From Chitinophaga sp. GbtcB8 (lineage in GTDB: Bacteria; Bacteroidota; Bacteroidia; Chitinophagales; Chitinophagaceae): DNA of 64,000 bases. This document shows positions 50,735-59,439 of the stretch, piece after piece (positions within the stretch are counted from its first letter, which is position 1; the number at the start of each line of letters is the position of its first letter). The notes beneath the pieces are model-generated. The model saw only the letters and a list, made by a program, of their open reading frames with translations. It searched no databases and was not told the origin of the DNA. Both the position numbers and the translations under genes were made by a program. The stretch spans positions 310,001-374,000 of the forward strand of contig NZ_JAGXJN010000002.1 of assembly GCF_019091455.1 (NCBI RefSeq), in the 5' to 3' direction.

Positions 50735-50767
50735 CGGCTGTATCATTTTTTTGATACAGCCGTTTTT
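50735..50767 (+). terminator. Strong intrinsic terminator after the aldo/keto reductase
   Basis: CGGCTGTATCA and TGATACAGCCG form a perfect 11-bp stem with a T6 loop, followed by T5. Confidence 0.9.
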
Positions 50768-50840
50768 GTATCCCCCGGGCAAATTTCATTCTATTTCTTC
50801 CGCCTCCATTCCCTCACCTTTGCCCCATAAACACACTTGT

Positions 50841-51806
50841 ATGAAAAAATGGGGGATACTATTTATAACATTCTTAAGCACTGCGCTCAGCACGCATGCG
50901 CAGCTTTCCAAAAAAGAGATTGCTACAGCCGTTGATACTATTGCCGCTATCATCCGCCGTAGTTATGTGCACGAAGACAAAGGCGCGCAGATAGCTGCTG
51001 CATTTAAAGCCGCCCACCAGTATGGCAGCTTTAATACTGCCACTACCTGGAAAGGTTTTGATTCCCTGGCAACGCAGCTGCTGCGCAGCATTAGCCACGA
51101 TGGCCACCTGTATGTACGCAACGATCCTGCTACGGTAAAAACTTTGCTGGCGCCACCGGATAACATTACAAAGGAAACAGAAGATGATTTCTATTACGGC
51201 CCTGCTGCCAGCGAAAAGAACTACGGCTTCCGCGAAGTACGGATCCTGGATAATAACATTGGCTATATTAAATTGTCAGAGATCAATATCTCCGGAAAAA
51301 GTTTACCGGTATTATACGCTGCCATGCAGTTTGTTGCACACACCCGAGCACTCATTATTGACCTGCAGGGCAATGGAGGCGGCGGCAGCGATATAGGCCC
51401 GGTAATAGAAAGTTTTTTCCTGAAGAATAATACACCGCTGCTGCAAATGAAGAGCCGCAACGGCGCTACAGAAAATATAAAAACCGTTTCCTGGCTTACG
51501 CAGGAAAAATATACTGCGCCTGTATTTATAATGATCAACAACAGAACAGCATCTGCCGCAGAAGCGCTGGCCTTTTGCCTGCAATCACAAAAGCGCGCTA
51601 CCATTGTAGGGCAGCCCTCTGCCGGCGGCGCCAATATGAATGAATGGTTCCCGGTAAATGAGCAGCTCTATGTATCTGTTTCCGTTGCTTCGCCTACATT
51701 GCCCGGTACCACTATTACCTGGGAGCAGAAAGGCGTACAGCCGGATGAAGTTACTGAGCCGGGGAAGGAAATGGAGAAGATACGTGCGGCAGCAGGCAGC
51801 ATGTAG
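50841..51806 (+). CDS. S41 family peptidase-like protein, exported
   Basis: 321 residues from ATG 50841, chosen because it gives a signal peptide (MKKWGILFITFLSTALSTHAQ); an upstream TTG lies inside the previous terminator. C-terminal processing peptidase fold: KLSEINISG, ALIIDLQGNGGGGSDIGPVIESFFL, nucleophile Ser238 in NRTASAAEAL, and GQPSAGGANMNEW. No PDZ domain is visible between the N-terminal helical part and the catalytic core, which makes it a short member like those acting on small peptides or other substrates. Single gene; a sigma-factor gene follows 82 bases later. Confidence 0.83.
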   Translation: MKKWGILFITFLSTALSTHAQLSKKEIATAVDTIAAIIRRSYVHEDKGAQIAAAFKAAHQYGSFNTATTWKGFDSLATQLLRSISHDGHLYVRNDPATVKTLLAPPDNITKETEDDFYYGPAASEKNYGFREVRILDNNIGYIKLSEINISGKSLPVLYAAMQFVAHTRALIIDLQGNGGGGSDIGPVIESFFLKNNTPLLQMKSRNGATENIKTVSWLTQEKYTAPVFIMINNRTASAAEALAFCLQSQKRATIVGQPSAGGANMNEWFPVNEQLYVSVSVASPTLPGTTITWEQKGVQPDEVTEPGKEMEKIRAAAGSM

Positions 51807-51861
51807 TCGATGGAACCCGCCGCTCACAATTATTTAACATGAAATATCCCCGCCCTCAGAT

Positions 51862-51869
51862 TAATTTTG
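51862..51869 (+). promoter_or_regulatory. -7 promoter element of the sigma factor gene
   Basis: TAATTTTG fully matches TAnnTTTG, 20 bases before the ATG at 51889. Confidence 0.5.
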
Positions 51870-51888
51870 GCCGTAACCAGGGGGCAAT

Positions 51889-52470
51889 ATGTATCAATCT
51901 TCTTATCCCGGTGAGCTGTGTGAAATAAATGATGAAACACTCTTAGCGTTATTTCAGCAGGGAAATGCGCCTGCCTTTGATGAGCTGTACAAACGTTTCT
52001 GGGGCGGCCTGTACCTGCACGCCTGCCGTATGCTGGAACAGGAGCAGGATGCGCAGGATGTGGTACAGGAAGTATTTACCACCATCTACACAAAAGCCGG
52101 CAGCATTGTATTATCCGGCACACTCTCCGCCTACTTATATACCGCTGTGCGTAACCGCGTGCTGAATGTAATAGCGCATAAGCGTACGTACCGGCAGCAC
52201 CTGGATAGCCTGCAACAATTCCTTTCCACTGCTGATCATTCTTTACTGCACCGTATCACGGAAAAAGAAATGATTGCCCGCATAGAAAAAGAAATAGCGC
52301 TGCTGCCCGCTAAAATGCGGGAAGTATTTGAGCTGAGCCGTAAAACCACCCTGTCACACAAAGAAATAGCCAGCCGCCTGCAGCTCTCGCAGGAAACCGT
52401 TAAAAAGCAGATCAGTAACGCCATCCGTACCCTGCGCCATAAAATGAGCCACTTCCCCTTGTTGTTTTGA
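51889..52470 (+). CDS. ECF RNA polymerase sigma factor (FecI-like)
   Basis: 193 residues. Region 2 (FDELYKRFWGGLYLHACRMLEQEQDAQDVVQEVFTTIYTK) and region 4 (LPAKMREVFELSRKTTLSHKEIASRLQLSQETVKKQISNAIRTLRHK) are present, as in Bacteroidota sigma-70 family proteins linked to SusC/SusD transporters. It would direct transcription of the downstream susCD genes when released by the FecR-like anti-sigma factor encoded 88 bases downstream. Confidence 0.93.
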   Translation: MYQSSYPGELCEINDETLLALFQQGNAPAFDELYKRFWGGLYLHACRMLEQEQDAQDVVQEVFTTIYTKAGSIVLSGTLSAYLYTAVRNRVLNVIAHKRTYRQHLDSLQQFLSTADHSLLHRITEKEMIARIEKEIALLPAKMREVFELSRKTTLSHKEIASRLQLSQETVKKQISNAIRTLRHKMSHFPLLF

Positions 52471-52558
52471 AGAGCGTTAACATTTAGATAATATAGACGC
52501 CTACCCCTTCCTTTACGCAGGCCTGTCATATACATACACACCTTTCAGGTTAATGTAA

Positions 52559-53509
52559 ATGAAAGCACGCCACATCAAACAATTATTAAAAAGGTATATA
52601 GCCGGGCAATGTACGCCGGAGGAACAGCTGCTGGTAGAAGAATGGTACCGGCGGCAGCAGGAGGCTAATACCGCTTACACAGCACCGTCTGCCTACCCGG
52701 AGGAAGATGTCCTGTTACAGCGCATCCAACAGCCACGCACTGCAAAACGTGTAACCATGCCGGTAAGTACGCTACTGAAAATAGCCGCCAGCCTTATCTT
52801 ATTATTAGGCGCAGGGTATGTATTACAAAAGTTATGGCCTAGCGCAACACACTGGCAGGAGGCTGTTGCGCAGGATCATCCGCTGCAGCTGCGCCTGAGC
52901 GATAGCTCTGTAGTATGGCTGAATGCAGGCAGCCGTTTGCGTTATCCCGATAAATTTAACGGCCCGCAAAGAGAGGTGGAGCTGTTAACAGGGGAGGCCT
53001 GTTTAAACGTGACCCAGGACCCTGCCCATCCTTTTATTATACGCTCCGGCAGCATCCATACACGAGTGCTGGGTACCATCTTTAATGTACGCGCTTATGA
53101 AAAGCTGGCAATAGTACAGGTGACAGTACAGCAGGGCAAAGTAGCGGTGCAGGCGGATCCAGTACAGCAGCTGGCAGGCCGGCAGGTAATACTGCTGCCG
53201 GATGAGCAGCTCACTTTTTACACGCAGCAGCAAAATTGGAAAAAGGAACACCGGGATGCCACCAACATCAGCGCATGGACCAGCGGGCGGCTGTTATTCA
53301 ATAATGAAAGGCTGGACCTGATAGCCATGCAGCTGGAACAAACGTACGGGGTGCACATAACCTTTGCAGATAATACCCTGCCTGCATACCGCATCACAGC
53401 TGGTTTTGAGGCGCCGGATTCATTGAACGATGTGCTGGATGCCCTGAGCCTGGCCAACAAACTGCATTACACCATCGATCATCATAACATCATATTCAGT
53501 AAACAATAA
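52559..53509 (+). CDS. FecR-family anti-sigma factor
   Basis: 316 residues. A cytoplasmic anti-sigma helix region (KQLLKRYIAGQCTPEEQLLVEEWYRRQQ, 6-33), one membrane helix near 75-92 (LLKIAASLILLLGAGYVLQKL), a periplasmic FecR domain (HPLQLRLSDSSVVWLNAGSRLRYPDKFNGPQREVELLTGEACLNVTQDPAHPFIIRSGSIHTRVLGTIFNVRAY) and a C-terminal DUF4974 domain (NNERLDLIAMQLEQTYGVHITFAD, FEAPDSLNDVLDALSLANKLHYTI). It relays the substrate-loaded state of the STN-bearing SusC to the sigma factor. Confidence 0.93.
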   Translation: MKARHIKQLLKRYIAGQCTPEEQLLVEEWYRRQQEANTAYTAPSAYPEEDVLLQRIQQPRTAKRVTMPVSTLLKIAASLILLLGAGYVLQKLWPSATHWQEAVAQDHPLQLRLSDSSVVWLNAGSRLRYPDKFNGPQREVELLTGEACLNVTQDPAHPFIIRSGSIHTRVLGTIFNVRAYEKLAIVQVTVQQGKVAVQADPVQQLAGRQVILLPDEQLTFYTQQQNWKKEHRDATNISAWTSGRLLFNNERLDLIAMQLEQTYGVHITFADNTLPAYRITAGFEAPDSLNDVLDALSLANKLHYTIDHHNIIFSKQ

Positions 53510-53554
53510 AATTGTATCGCCTATGCTTCAACGATAATTACCCGCATAAAAAAA

Positions 53555-53577
53555 CCGGTAAGGTAATACCTCACCGG
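53555..53577 (-). terminator. Hairpin between the FecR-like and SusC genes
   Basis: CCGGT-A-AGGT-AAT-ACCT-C-ACCGG. On the minus strand it is followed by T7 (plus-strand A-run 53548-53554), so it looks like a terminator for antisense transcription; on the plus strand no T-run follows. It may still separate regulator from transporter expression. Confidence 0.45.
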
Positions 53578-53678
53578 CAGTAACCCGGGAAAGATCAATC
53601 CGTAACGCCAATCACTAATTGATCCCCGGACCGGATCCCATAATGATTTTACTCAATTATTAAAACCCGTGCAAAGGT

Positions 53679-56600
53679 ATGAAAATTTGTACCAGTAATG
53701 TTGTATCTGTAATTAAGCAGGTCATGAGAACAGGTAATATAATAAGTATGTTCCTGCTGTTAGGCGCTCAGCTGTTGCAGGGCGCTGTTTCCAGGGGGCA
53801 GTACCCGGTGGAGAAAATAGATCTGAGCATCCAGCGCAGATCACTCAAAGAAGCATTTACCATTATTCAGCAGCAAAGCGGTGTGCTGTTTATTTATAAC
53901 GAGCAGGCCATCGCCCCTTACAAAGCCGTAAGCCTGAACGCCCGGCAAAGATCATTGGATTGGGTGGTGAATGAGCTGCTGCGCAATACCCGCCTTACGT
54001 ACAAAGTGCAAAATAATAAGGTCATTATTCTGGAAAAAGAGATCACTACCGTGCCGCTGAAACCCACTGTAGCAGCTGATCCTGACGATAAACGGAAAGG
54101 CAGGGTCACGGATGCCAAAGGCGCGCCCTTACCCGGTGTAACGGTGCAGGTAAAAGGCGCTAACCGCAGCGCTGTTACAGATGGGGAAGGCGTTTTTTTC
54201 CTGCAGGTAGCAGAAAGCGAAGTGCTGGTATACACTATATCAGGTTATGTGACACAGGAAATAACTGCCGGCAGTGGTGAAATAAACGTGGTATTGCAGG
54301 AAGATATTAAAGGGCTGGAAGAGGAAGTGGTAGTAGGTTACGGCACACAAAAGAAAAGAGAGGTAACCGGCGCTATTGTATCTGTACAGGGCAAGGAGCT
54401 GGCCGCGCAACCTGTTACCAACCCCATACAGGGTCTTAAAGGTAAGGTAGCTGGTTTGGATGTGTTCACCAGCGGCAATGAGCCCGGCGGTTCCGCCAAC
54501 ATCTTAATACGCGGGGAGCGTTCTATGAACGGCGGCAATGCGCCCCTGCTGGTGCTGGATGGCATACCGGTAATGGATGCCAGCTTTAACGAGATCAATC
54601 CCAACGATATTGCTTCCATAGAAGTGCTGAAAGATGCCGCATCCTCCGCTATTTACGGGTCACGCGGCGCTAACGGCGTAATACTCATTACCACCAAACG
54701 TGGCCAGGCCGGCAGGTCGGTTATCAACTATGATGCTTACTACGGCATTACTTCCATTACCCGCAAGCTGGACCTGATGGATGGGCAGCAGTTTGCCAAA
54801 CTGCGCCGGGAAGCTGCCAGAGGCGCTGCTGCAGATGGCAATGGTCCCATTCCGCCGGATGATCAGCTGTTTGATGCTATAGCGCTGGAATCACTGGCCA
54901 AAGGCCGTAGCACCGACTGGCAGGACCTGGTATATCACCAGGGATCCCGGCAAAACCACCAGCTGTCTATCACCGGTGGTAAGGAAAAAACGCAGTTCGC
55001 TGTTTCCCTTAACTATTTCAGGGAAACCGGCATCATTGATAAAACAGATTACACCCGCGGATCCATACGCATTAACCTGGACCACCAGGTAAATGACCGC
55101 ATCCGCATGGGCGTATCCACTTTTGTAACCCGGTCAGAGCAGAGTGTAGCAGATAACACCGTGTTCGATGATATGCTGCGTACCAACCCGCTGGGCGTAC
55201 CGTATGACAGTGCCGGTAACATGTTGTTCCGTCCCAATAATGATGAAGGCCAGCGCGTAAACCCTTTAATGGTAATAAAGAACACCATTGACGAACGTTA
55301 TAAAACCAGGGTATTTGCCAGCGTGTACGGCGAATGGGACATTCTCAAAGATCTTACCTACCGCCTGAACGTAGGGCCTGAGCTGGAAGTAGCGAGGGAA
55401 GGCATTTTCAAAGGCAGCCTTACGGATGCTAACCAGGGCGGTAATGCCACGGCCAGCACATTTGACCAGGATCGCTTTTCCATAACGGTAGAGAATATAC
55501 TGAGATATAAGCACCGCATCAGTAAAGATCATAATCTGGGTGTTACCTTATTACAAAGCTCCCAGCAGCAGATCACCAACAGCGCCGGCATCAGCGCCAA
55601 TAAGCTCCCTTATGAAGCGCAGGGCTATCATAACCTGGGCAGCGCAGGGGAAGTAACAGGCGTTAGCAGCGATTACAGCAAATCACTGCTGCTGTCCTAC
55701 ATGGCGCGTGTGAACTATGATTATAAGAACCGTTACCTGCTAACATTAACTGCGCGTGCAGATGGTTCTTCCGTATTTGCGCCCGGGCATAAATGGGGCT
55801 ATTTCCCCTCTGCTGCTGCGGCCTGGCGCATAGATGCAGAGCCCTTCATGCAAAGCCTGCGCAACATCAGCGCGCTGAAGTTGCGTGTAAGCTATGGCAG
55901 CAATGGTAATAACCCGGTAAACCCTTATGGCACTTTCAGCCTGCTCACTAAAGGTGTGTATGCTTTTGGGGAAACGGGCGCCAATGGTTTTATACCTTAC
56001 AGCATTGCCAATCCTAACCTGCAATGGGAAACTACCCGTGAGCTGAATATGGGTATTGATTTCGGGTTATTCAACGACCGTATTTCCGGTTCCATAGAAC
56101 ATTATATTTCCAATACAAAGAACATCCTGCTTACCCGCAGCATTCCTTCCAGCACCGGTTATACCAACATAGTAGAGAATATAGGCGCTACGCGCAATAA
56201 TGGATGGGAGGTAAGCCTTTCTACCATTAACGTATCTACGAAAAGCGGTTTCCAGTGGAAAACAGATTTCAGCTTCAGCGCCAATCAGAACAAAATAGTG
56301 CAGCTGTATGGCGATGGTAAGAATGACCTGGGCAACAGCTGGATCATCGGACAGCCCATTAACATTTTTTACTACTACAAAAAGACCGGCATCTGGCAAA
56401 CTTCCGAAGCAACGGAAGCAGCAGCCCTGGGCTTTAAGCCGGGTATGATAAAGATAGCAGACGCCAATAATGATAAAACCCTGAACGACCAGGACCGTGT
56501 GGTAATAGGCAATCAGCGCCCCGCATGGCTGGGGGGCGTTACCAGCCATTTCATTTACCGTGGCCTGGACCTGAGTGTGGTGGTGAATACCCGTCAGCAT

Positions 56601-56987
56601 TACCTGATCTATTCACAATGGTACGATAACAATAACCGCCTGGCCGGCCGTTACAATAACCTGGATGTGGATTACTGGACACCGGAAAATCCTACCAACG
56701 ATAATCCACAGCCTAACAAGAACCAGGAATCTGTGTACCTGGGGCAAACGCTGGCCATGAAAGATGCCAGCTTTGTAAGAGTAAAGAACATTGGGCTGTC
56801 GTACACACTGCCGCAGGTATGGCTGCAGCGCAGTGGTATCCGGAGCCTGAAAATAAACCTGAGCGCGGAGAACCCGTTCACCTTCACGCATTATAAAGGC
56901 CAGGACCCTGAGTTTGAATCGGATGGTACCCGCGCCATGTACCCTACCGTTAAAATGTATGCCGTAGGCTTAAATGCAGCTTTTTAA
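53679..56987 (+). CDS. SusC/RagA family TonB-dependent transporter with N-terminal STN domain
   Basis: 1102 residues. Signal region to about residue 45, then an STN (secretin/TonB short N-terminal) domain (IDLSIQRRSLKEAFTIIQQQSGVLFIYNEQ to VIILEKE, 48-125), a carboxypeptidase-regulatory-like domain (GRVTDAKGAPLPGVTVQVKGANRSAVTDGEGVFFL, 142-210), the SusC signature VVVGYGTQKKREVTGAI, a plug (VTNPIQGLKGKVAGLDVF to IYGSRGANGVILITTK) and a 22-strand barrel. The STN domain marks it as a transducer that signals to the FecR/FecI pair just upstream. It imports the ligand captured by the SusD protein. Confidence 0.95.
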   Translation: MKICTSNVVSVIKQVMRTGNIISMFLLLGAQLLQGAVSRGQYPVEKIDLSIQRRSLKEAFTIIQQQSGVLFIYNEQAIAPYKAVSLNARQRSLDWVVNELLRNTRLTYKVQNNKVIILEKEITTVPLKPTVAADPDDKRKGRVTDAKGAPLPGVTVQVKGANRSAVTDGEGVFFLQVAESEVLVYTISGYVTQEITAGSGEINVVLQEDIKGLEEEVVVGYGTQKKREVTGAIVSVQGKELAAQPVTNPIQGLKGKVAGLDVFTSGNEPGGSANILIRGERSMNGGNAPLLVLDGIPVMDASFNEINPNDIASIEVLKDAASSAIYGSRGANGVILITTKRGQAGRSVINYDAYYGITSITRKLDLMDGQQFAKLRREAARGAAADGNGPIPPDDQLFDAIALESLAKGRSTDWQDLVYHQGSRQNHQLSITGGKEKTQFAVSLNYFRETGIIDKTDYTRGSIRINLDHQVNDRIRMGVSTFVTRSEQSVADNTVFDDMLRTNPLGVPYDSAGNMLFRPNNDEGQRVNPLMVIKNTIDERYKTRVFASVYGEWDILKDLTYRLNVGPELEVAREGIFKGSLTDANQGGNATASTFDQDRFSITVENILRYKHRISKDHNLGVTLLQSSQQQITNSAGISANKLPYEAQGYHNLGSAGEVTGVSSDYSKSLLLSYMARVNYDYKNRYLLTLTARADGSSVFAPGHKWGYFPSAAAAWRIDAEPFMQSLRNISALKLRVSYGSNGNNPVNPYGTFSLLTKGVYAFGETGANGFIPYSIANPNLQWETTRELNMGIDFGLFNDRISGSIEHYISNTKNILLTRSIPSSTGYTNIVENIGATRNNGWEVSLSTINVSTKSGFQWKTDFSFSANQNKIVQLYGDGKNDLGNSWIIGQPINIFYYYKKTGIWQTSEATEAAALGFKPGMIKIADANNDKTLNDQDRVVIGNQRPAWLGGVTSHFIYRGLDLSVVVNTRQHYLIYSQWYDNNNRLAGRYNNLDVDYWTPENPTNDNPQPNKNQESVYLGQTLAMKDASFVRVKNIGLSYTLPQVWLQRSGIRSLKINLSAENPFTFTHYKGQDPEFESDGTRAMYPTVKMYAVGLNAAF

Positions 56988-57004
56988 CTGATCAAACAAC
57001 CGCT

Positions 57005-58540
57005 ATGCAACGTTATAAATTATTTACTTTCCTGTTCTTCATATGCAGCTGGCTGGGCATCAGCTCCTGCAGCCTGGAAGAGAAGAACCTGTATAAGCCC
57101 GTGCCGGAGGCTATTTACAGTGATGCAGCCGGCATTAACAACGGCGTTACCGGCGTATACAGCCAGCTGCGCGGCTTATATGGATCGCAGAAAGGGTTTA
57201 CCCTTACCACCATGGGCACGGATATTTTTCAGCATGGAAAAGACGGTGGTTATAAGTTCATGGACGATTACTCCACTGCGCTGAATGCCTCTGCCGGTTA
57301 CCTGTATGATCTGTGGACCAATTGTTATGCAGGCATTAATGCCGCCAATACCATCCTGGACCGCATAGACGCCATTACCATGGATGAAGCGCTGCGCAAC
57401 CACTACAAAGCAGAAGTACGCTTTTTACGCGCGCATTATTATTACTGGTTAACCCTGCAGTTTGGCGATGTAGTGTATACAGATCATGAAACCAAAGGCG
57501 TGGTAACCAATGCCGGCAGAACACCTAAAGCCGATATCTGGAAAAAGATGCAGGAAGATACACAGTTTGCAGTGGACAACCTTGACTGGACCACGCAGGA
57601 GTATGGCCGCATCACCAAAGGCGCTGCCCTGCACCAGTTAGCTGTAACAGACCTGCTGCTGAAGGATTATACCGGTGCCGCTACTGCCGCTGCAAAAGTG
57701 ATCAATGAAGGGCCTTACCAGCTGCTGCCAGCCTATGCAAGTGTATTTGACTATAACAACCAGAAGAATGCAGAAGTGCTTTTTGCCGTACAATACATTA
57801 ACAATGCATTGTTCAATGGCGATGGCAACCAGGGTAATGCCTTTTTTACGCCCGCCTACGACCAGTTTGGCCTGCTGCGCGATGTGAACCAGGGTGGCCG
57901 TCCGTACACACGCTTCCGGCCCACACCCTTCTTCCGCAACCTGTTTGATAAGAACGACAGTCGTTTTGATGTTACCTTCCGCATATACTGGTTCTATAAC
58001 AACCCCGCCAACCTGCCTGCAGGTAAAAAGCTGGGCGATACCGTGGTATGGCAGATCAGCCCGGGCGTAACATCTACCATTGCACCCAATACAGATAACA
58101 TGCACTGGGGCATCAAAAAACATGATGATCCTACCCGCGCCTCCCCGCAGGACCTGAACGGCTTTCGCGATTATTTTGTGTACCGTTTATCAGATACCTA
58201 CCTCATTGCAGCAGAAGCATTGATGCTGGATGGTAAGCCGGAGCAGGGTGTAACCTACCTGAACAAAGTGCGCAGCCGTGCCGCCAAACCAGGTACCACC
58301 ATGCCTGGGCTGACTGCTGCACAGCTGAATATGGATGCTGTGCTGGATGAACGGGCCCGTGAGCTGGGCGGGGAAGAAGGCCGCTGGATGGACCTTGTAC
58401 GCACCGGTAAGCTGGTGGATCGTGTGAAGCTGTACAACCCGAACGGCGCCAACATTAAGCCGATCCATGCACTGAGGCCCATTCCGCAGTCGCAGCGCGA
58501 TCTTTCAACCGTACCCTTTCCGCAGAACGACGGATATTAA
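57005..58540 (+). CDS. SusD/RagB family substrate-binding lipoprotein
   Basis: 511 residues. Lipobox at ISSCSLEE (cysteine about residue 22). TPR-like helices (SAGYLYDLWTNCYAGINAANTILDRIDAI, FLRAHYYYWLTLQFGDVVY) and the C-terminal RagB domain (YLIAAEALMLDGKPEQGVTYLNKVRSRA, ARELGGEEGRWMDLVRTGKLVDRV, RPIPQSQRDLS) are typical. It forms the lid of the SusC channel and binds the nutrient at the cell surface. Starts 17 bases after susC. The ligand cannot be read directly, but the glycerophosphodiesterase next door is a clue. Confidence 0.95.
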   Translation: MQRYKLFTFLFFICSWLGISSCSLEEKNLYKPVPEAIYSDAAGINNGVTGVYSQLRGLYGSQKGFTLTTMGTDIFQHGKDGGYKFMDDYSTALNASAGYLYDLWTNCYAGINAANTILDRIDAITMDEALRNHYKAEVRFLRAHYYYWLTLQFGDVVYTDHETKGVVTNAGRTPKADIWKKMQEDTQFAVDNLDWTTQEYGRITKGAALHQLAVTDLLLKDYTGAATAAAKVINEGPYQLLPAYASVFDYNNQKNAEVLFAVQYINNALFNGDGNQGNAFFTPAYDQFGLLRDVNQGGRPYTRFRPTPFFRNLFDKNDSRFDVTFRIYWFYNNPANLPAGKKLGDTVVWQISPGVTSTIAPNTDNMHWGIKKHDDPTRASPQDLNGFRDYFVYRLSDTYLIAAEALMLDGKPEQGVTYLNKVRSRAAKPGTTMPGLTAAQLNMDAVLDERARELGGEEGRWMDLVRTGKLVDRVKLYNPNGANIKPIHALRPIPQSQRDLSTVPFPQNDGY

Positions 58541-58562
58541 TTACTACCATTAAATATTAAAA

Positions 58563-59420
58563 ATGAAGCAATTTAGTTTTGCTGTTGCGTTGCTGCTTTG
58601 CACGCAACTGTTATCACAGGCGCAATCCAGGGTGGAACCCATCCTGGAAGATTTTTACCACCACCCGGAGCGTGTGCTGGTAACCGCCCACCGTGCCGCA
58701 CATAACAAGTACCCGGAGAATTCTATTGCCGCTATTAAAGAAGCTATCCGTATAGGCGTTGATGTGGTAGAGCTGGATGTACGCTCCACCAAAGACAGTG
58801 TGCTGGTGATCATGCACGACGGCACCATTACCCGCACCACAGGCCAGCCCGGCGCTGTAAGGGATTACACGTACCAACAGCTGCAGGCATTCCGCCTGCT
58901 GTTTAACGGCCAGCCTACGGAAGAAAAGATCCCCACCTTTGAGGAAGCGCTGAAGCTGTTAAAAGGCAAGGCCATGCTGGACATTGATTTCAAGGAAGCA
59001 TCACCGGAAGCTGCTAAGAAAACCTGCGCACTGGTAGAGGCTACCCAAACGGCCCCGCAGGTATTATTTTTCCTGTATGCCGCCAAATACGCACCCTACC
59101 TGCACGACCTGGATCCCAACATTCCCATTATGCCCCGATCGCATAACGCGGAGGAAACAGAAAAGATCATGCAGCAGGGTAAATACGCCGCCATTCACAT
59201 TGATGATTCTTTTTATTCCGATAGTTTGATGAGCCGCGTACGCGTACACGGAGAACGCGTGTGGATCAATGCCCTGGGCAAGTATGACGATATGGAGGAA
59301 AAACAAAAAGATAGTGGCTTTGACGCGATGATGAAGGCGTTTAAGTATGCGAATTGTATACAGACTAATTACCCGGAAGAGTTGCTGGCTTATTTGAAGA
59401 AGAAGGGATTACACCGGTAG
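58563..59420 (+). CDS. Glycerophosphodiester phosphodiesterase family protein, exported
   Basis: 285 residues. Signal peptide (MKQFSFAVALLLCTQLLSQAQS). GDPD TIM-barrel motifs: HRAAHNKYPENS (catalytic His-Arg, Glu-Asn), VDVVELDVRSTKDSVLVIMHDGTITRTT (Glu, Asp and the second His with Asp), LDIDFKE (third Glu-type site), and QTNYPEELLAYL at the end. It would hydrolyse glycerophosphodiesters in the periplasm. It begins 22 bases after susD, so the transporter may import glycerophospho-compounds or a glycerophosphate-decorated glycan. Confidence 0.9.
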   Translation: MKQFSFAVALLLCTQLLSQAQSRVEPILEDFYHHPERVLVTAHRAAHNKYPENSIAAIKEAIRIGVDVVELDVRSTKDSVLVIMHDGTITRTTGQPGAVRDYTYQQLQAFRLLFNGQPTEEKIPTFEEALKLLKGKAMLDIDFKEASPEAAKKTCALVEATQTAPQVLFFLYAAKYAPYLHDLDPNIPIMPRSHNAEETEKIMQQGKYAAIHIDDSFYSDSLMSRVRVHGERVWINALGKYDDMEEKQKDSGFDAMMKAFKYANCIQTNYPEELLAYLKKKGLHR

Positions 59421-59439
59421 TAGTACGGGAGTCCATGGT

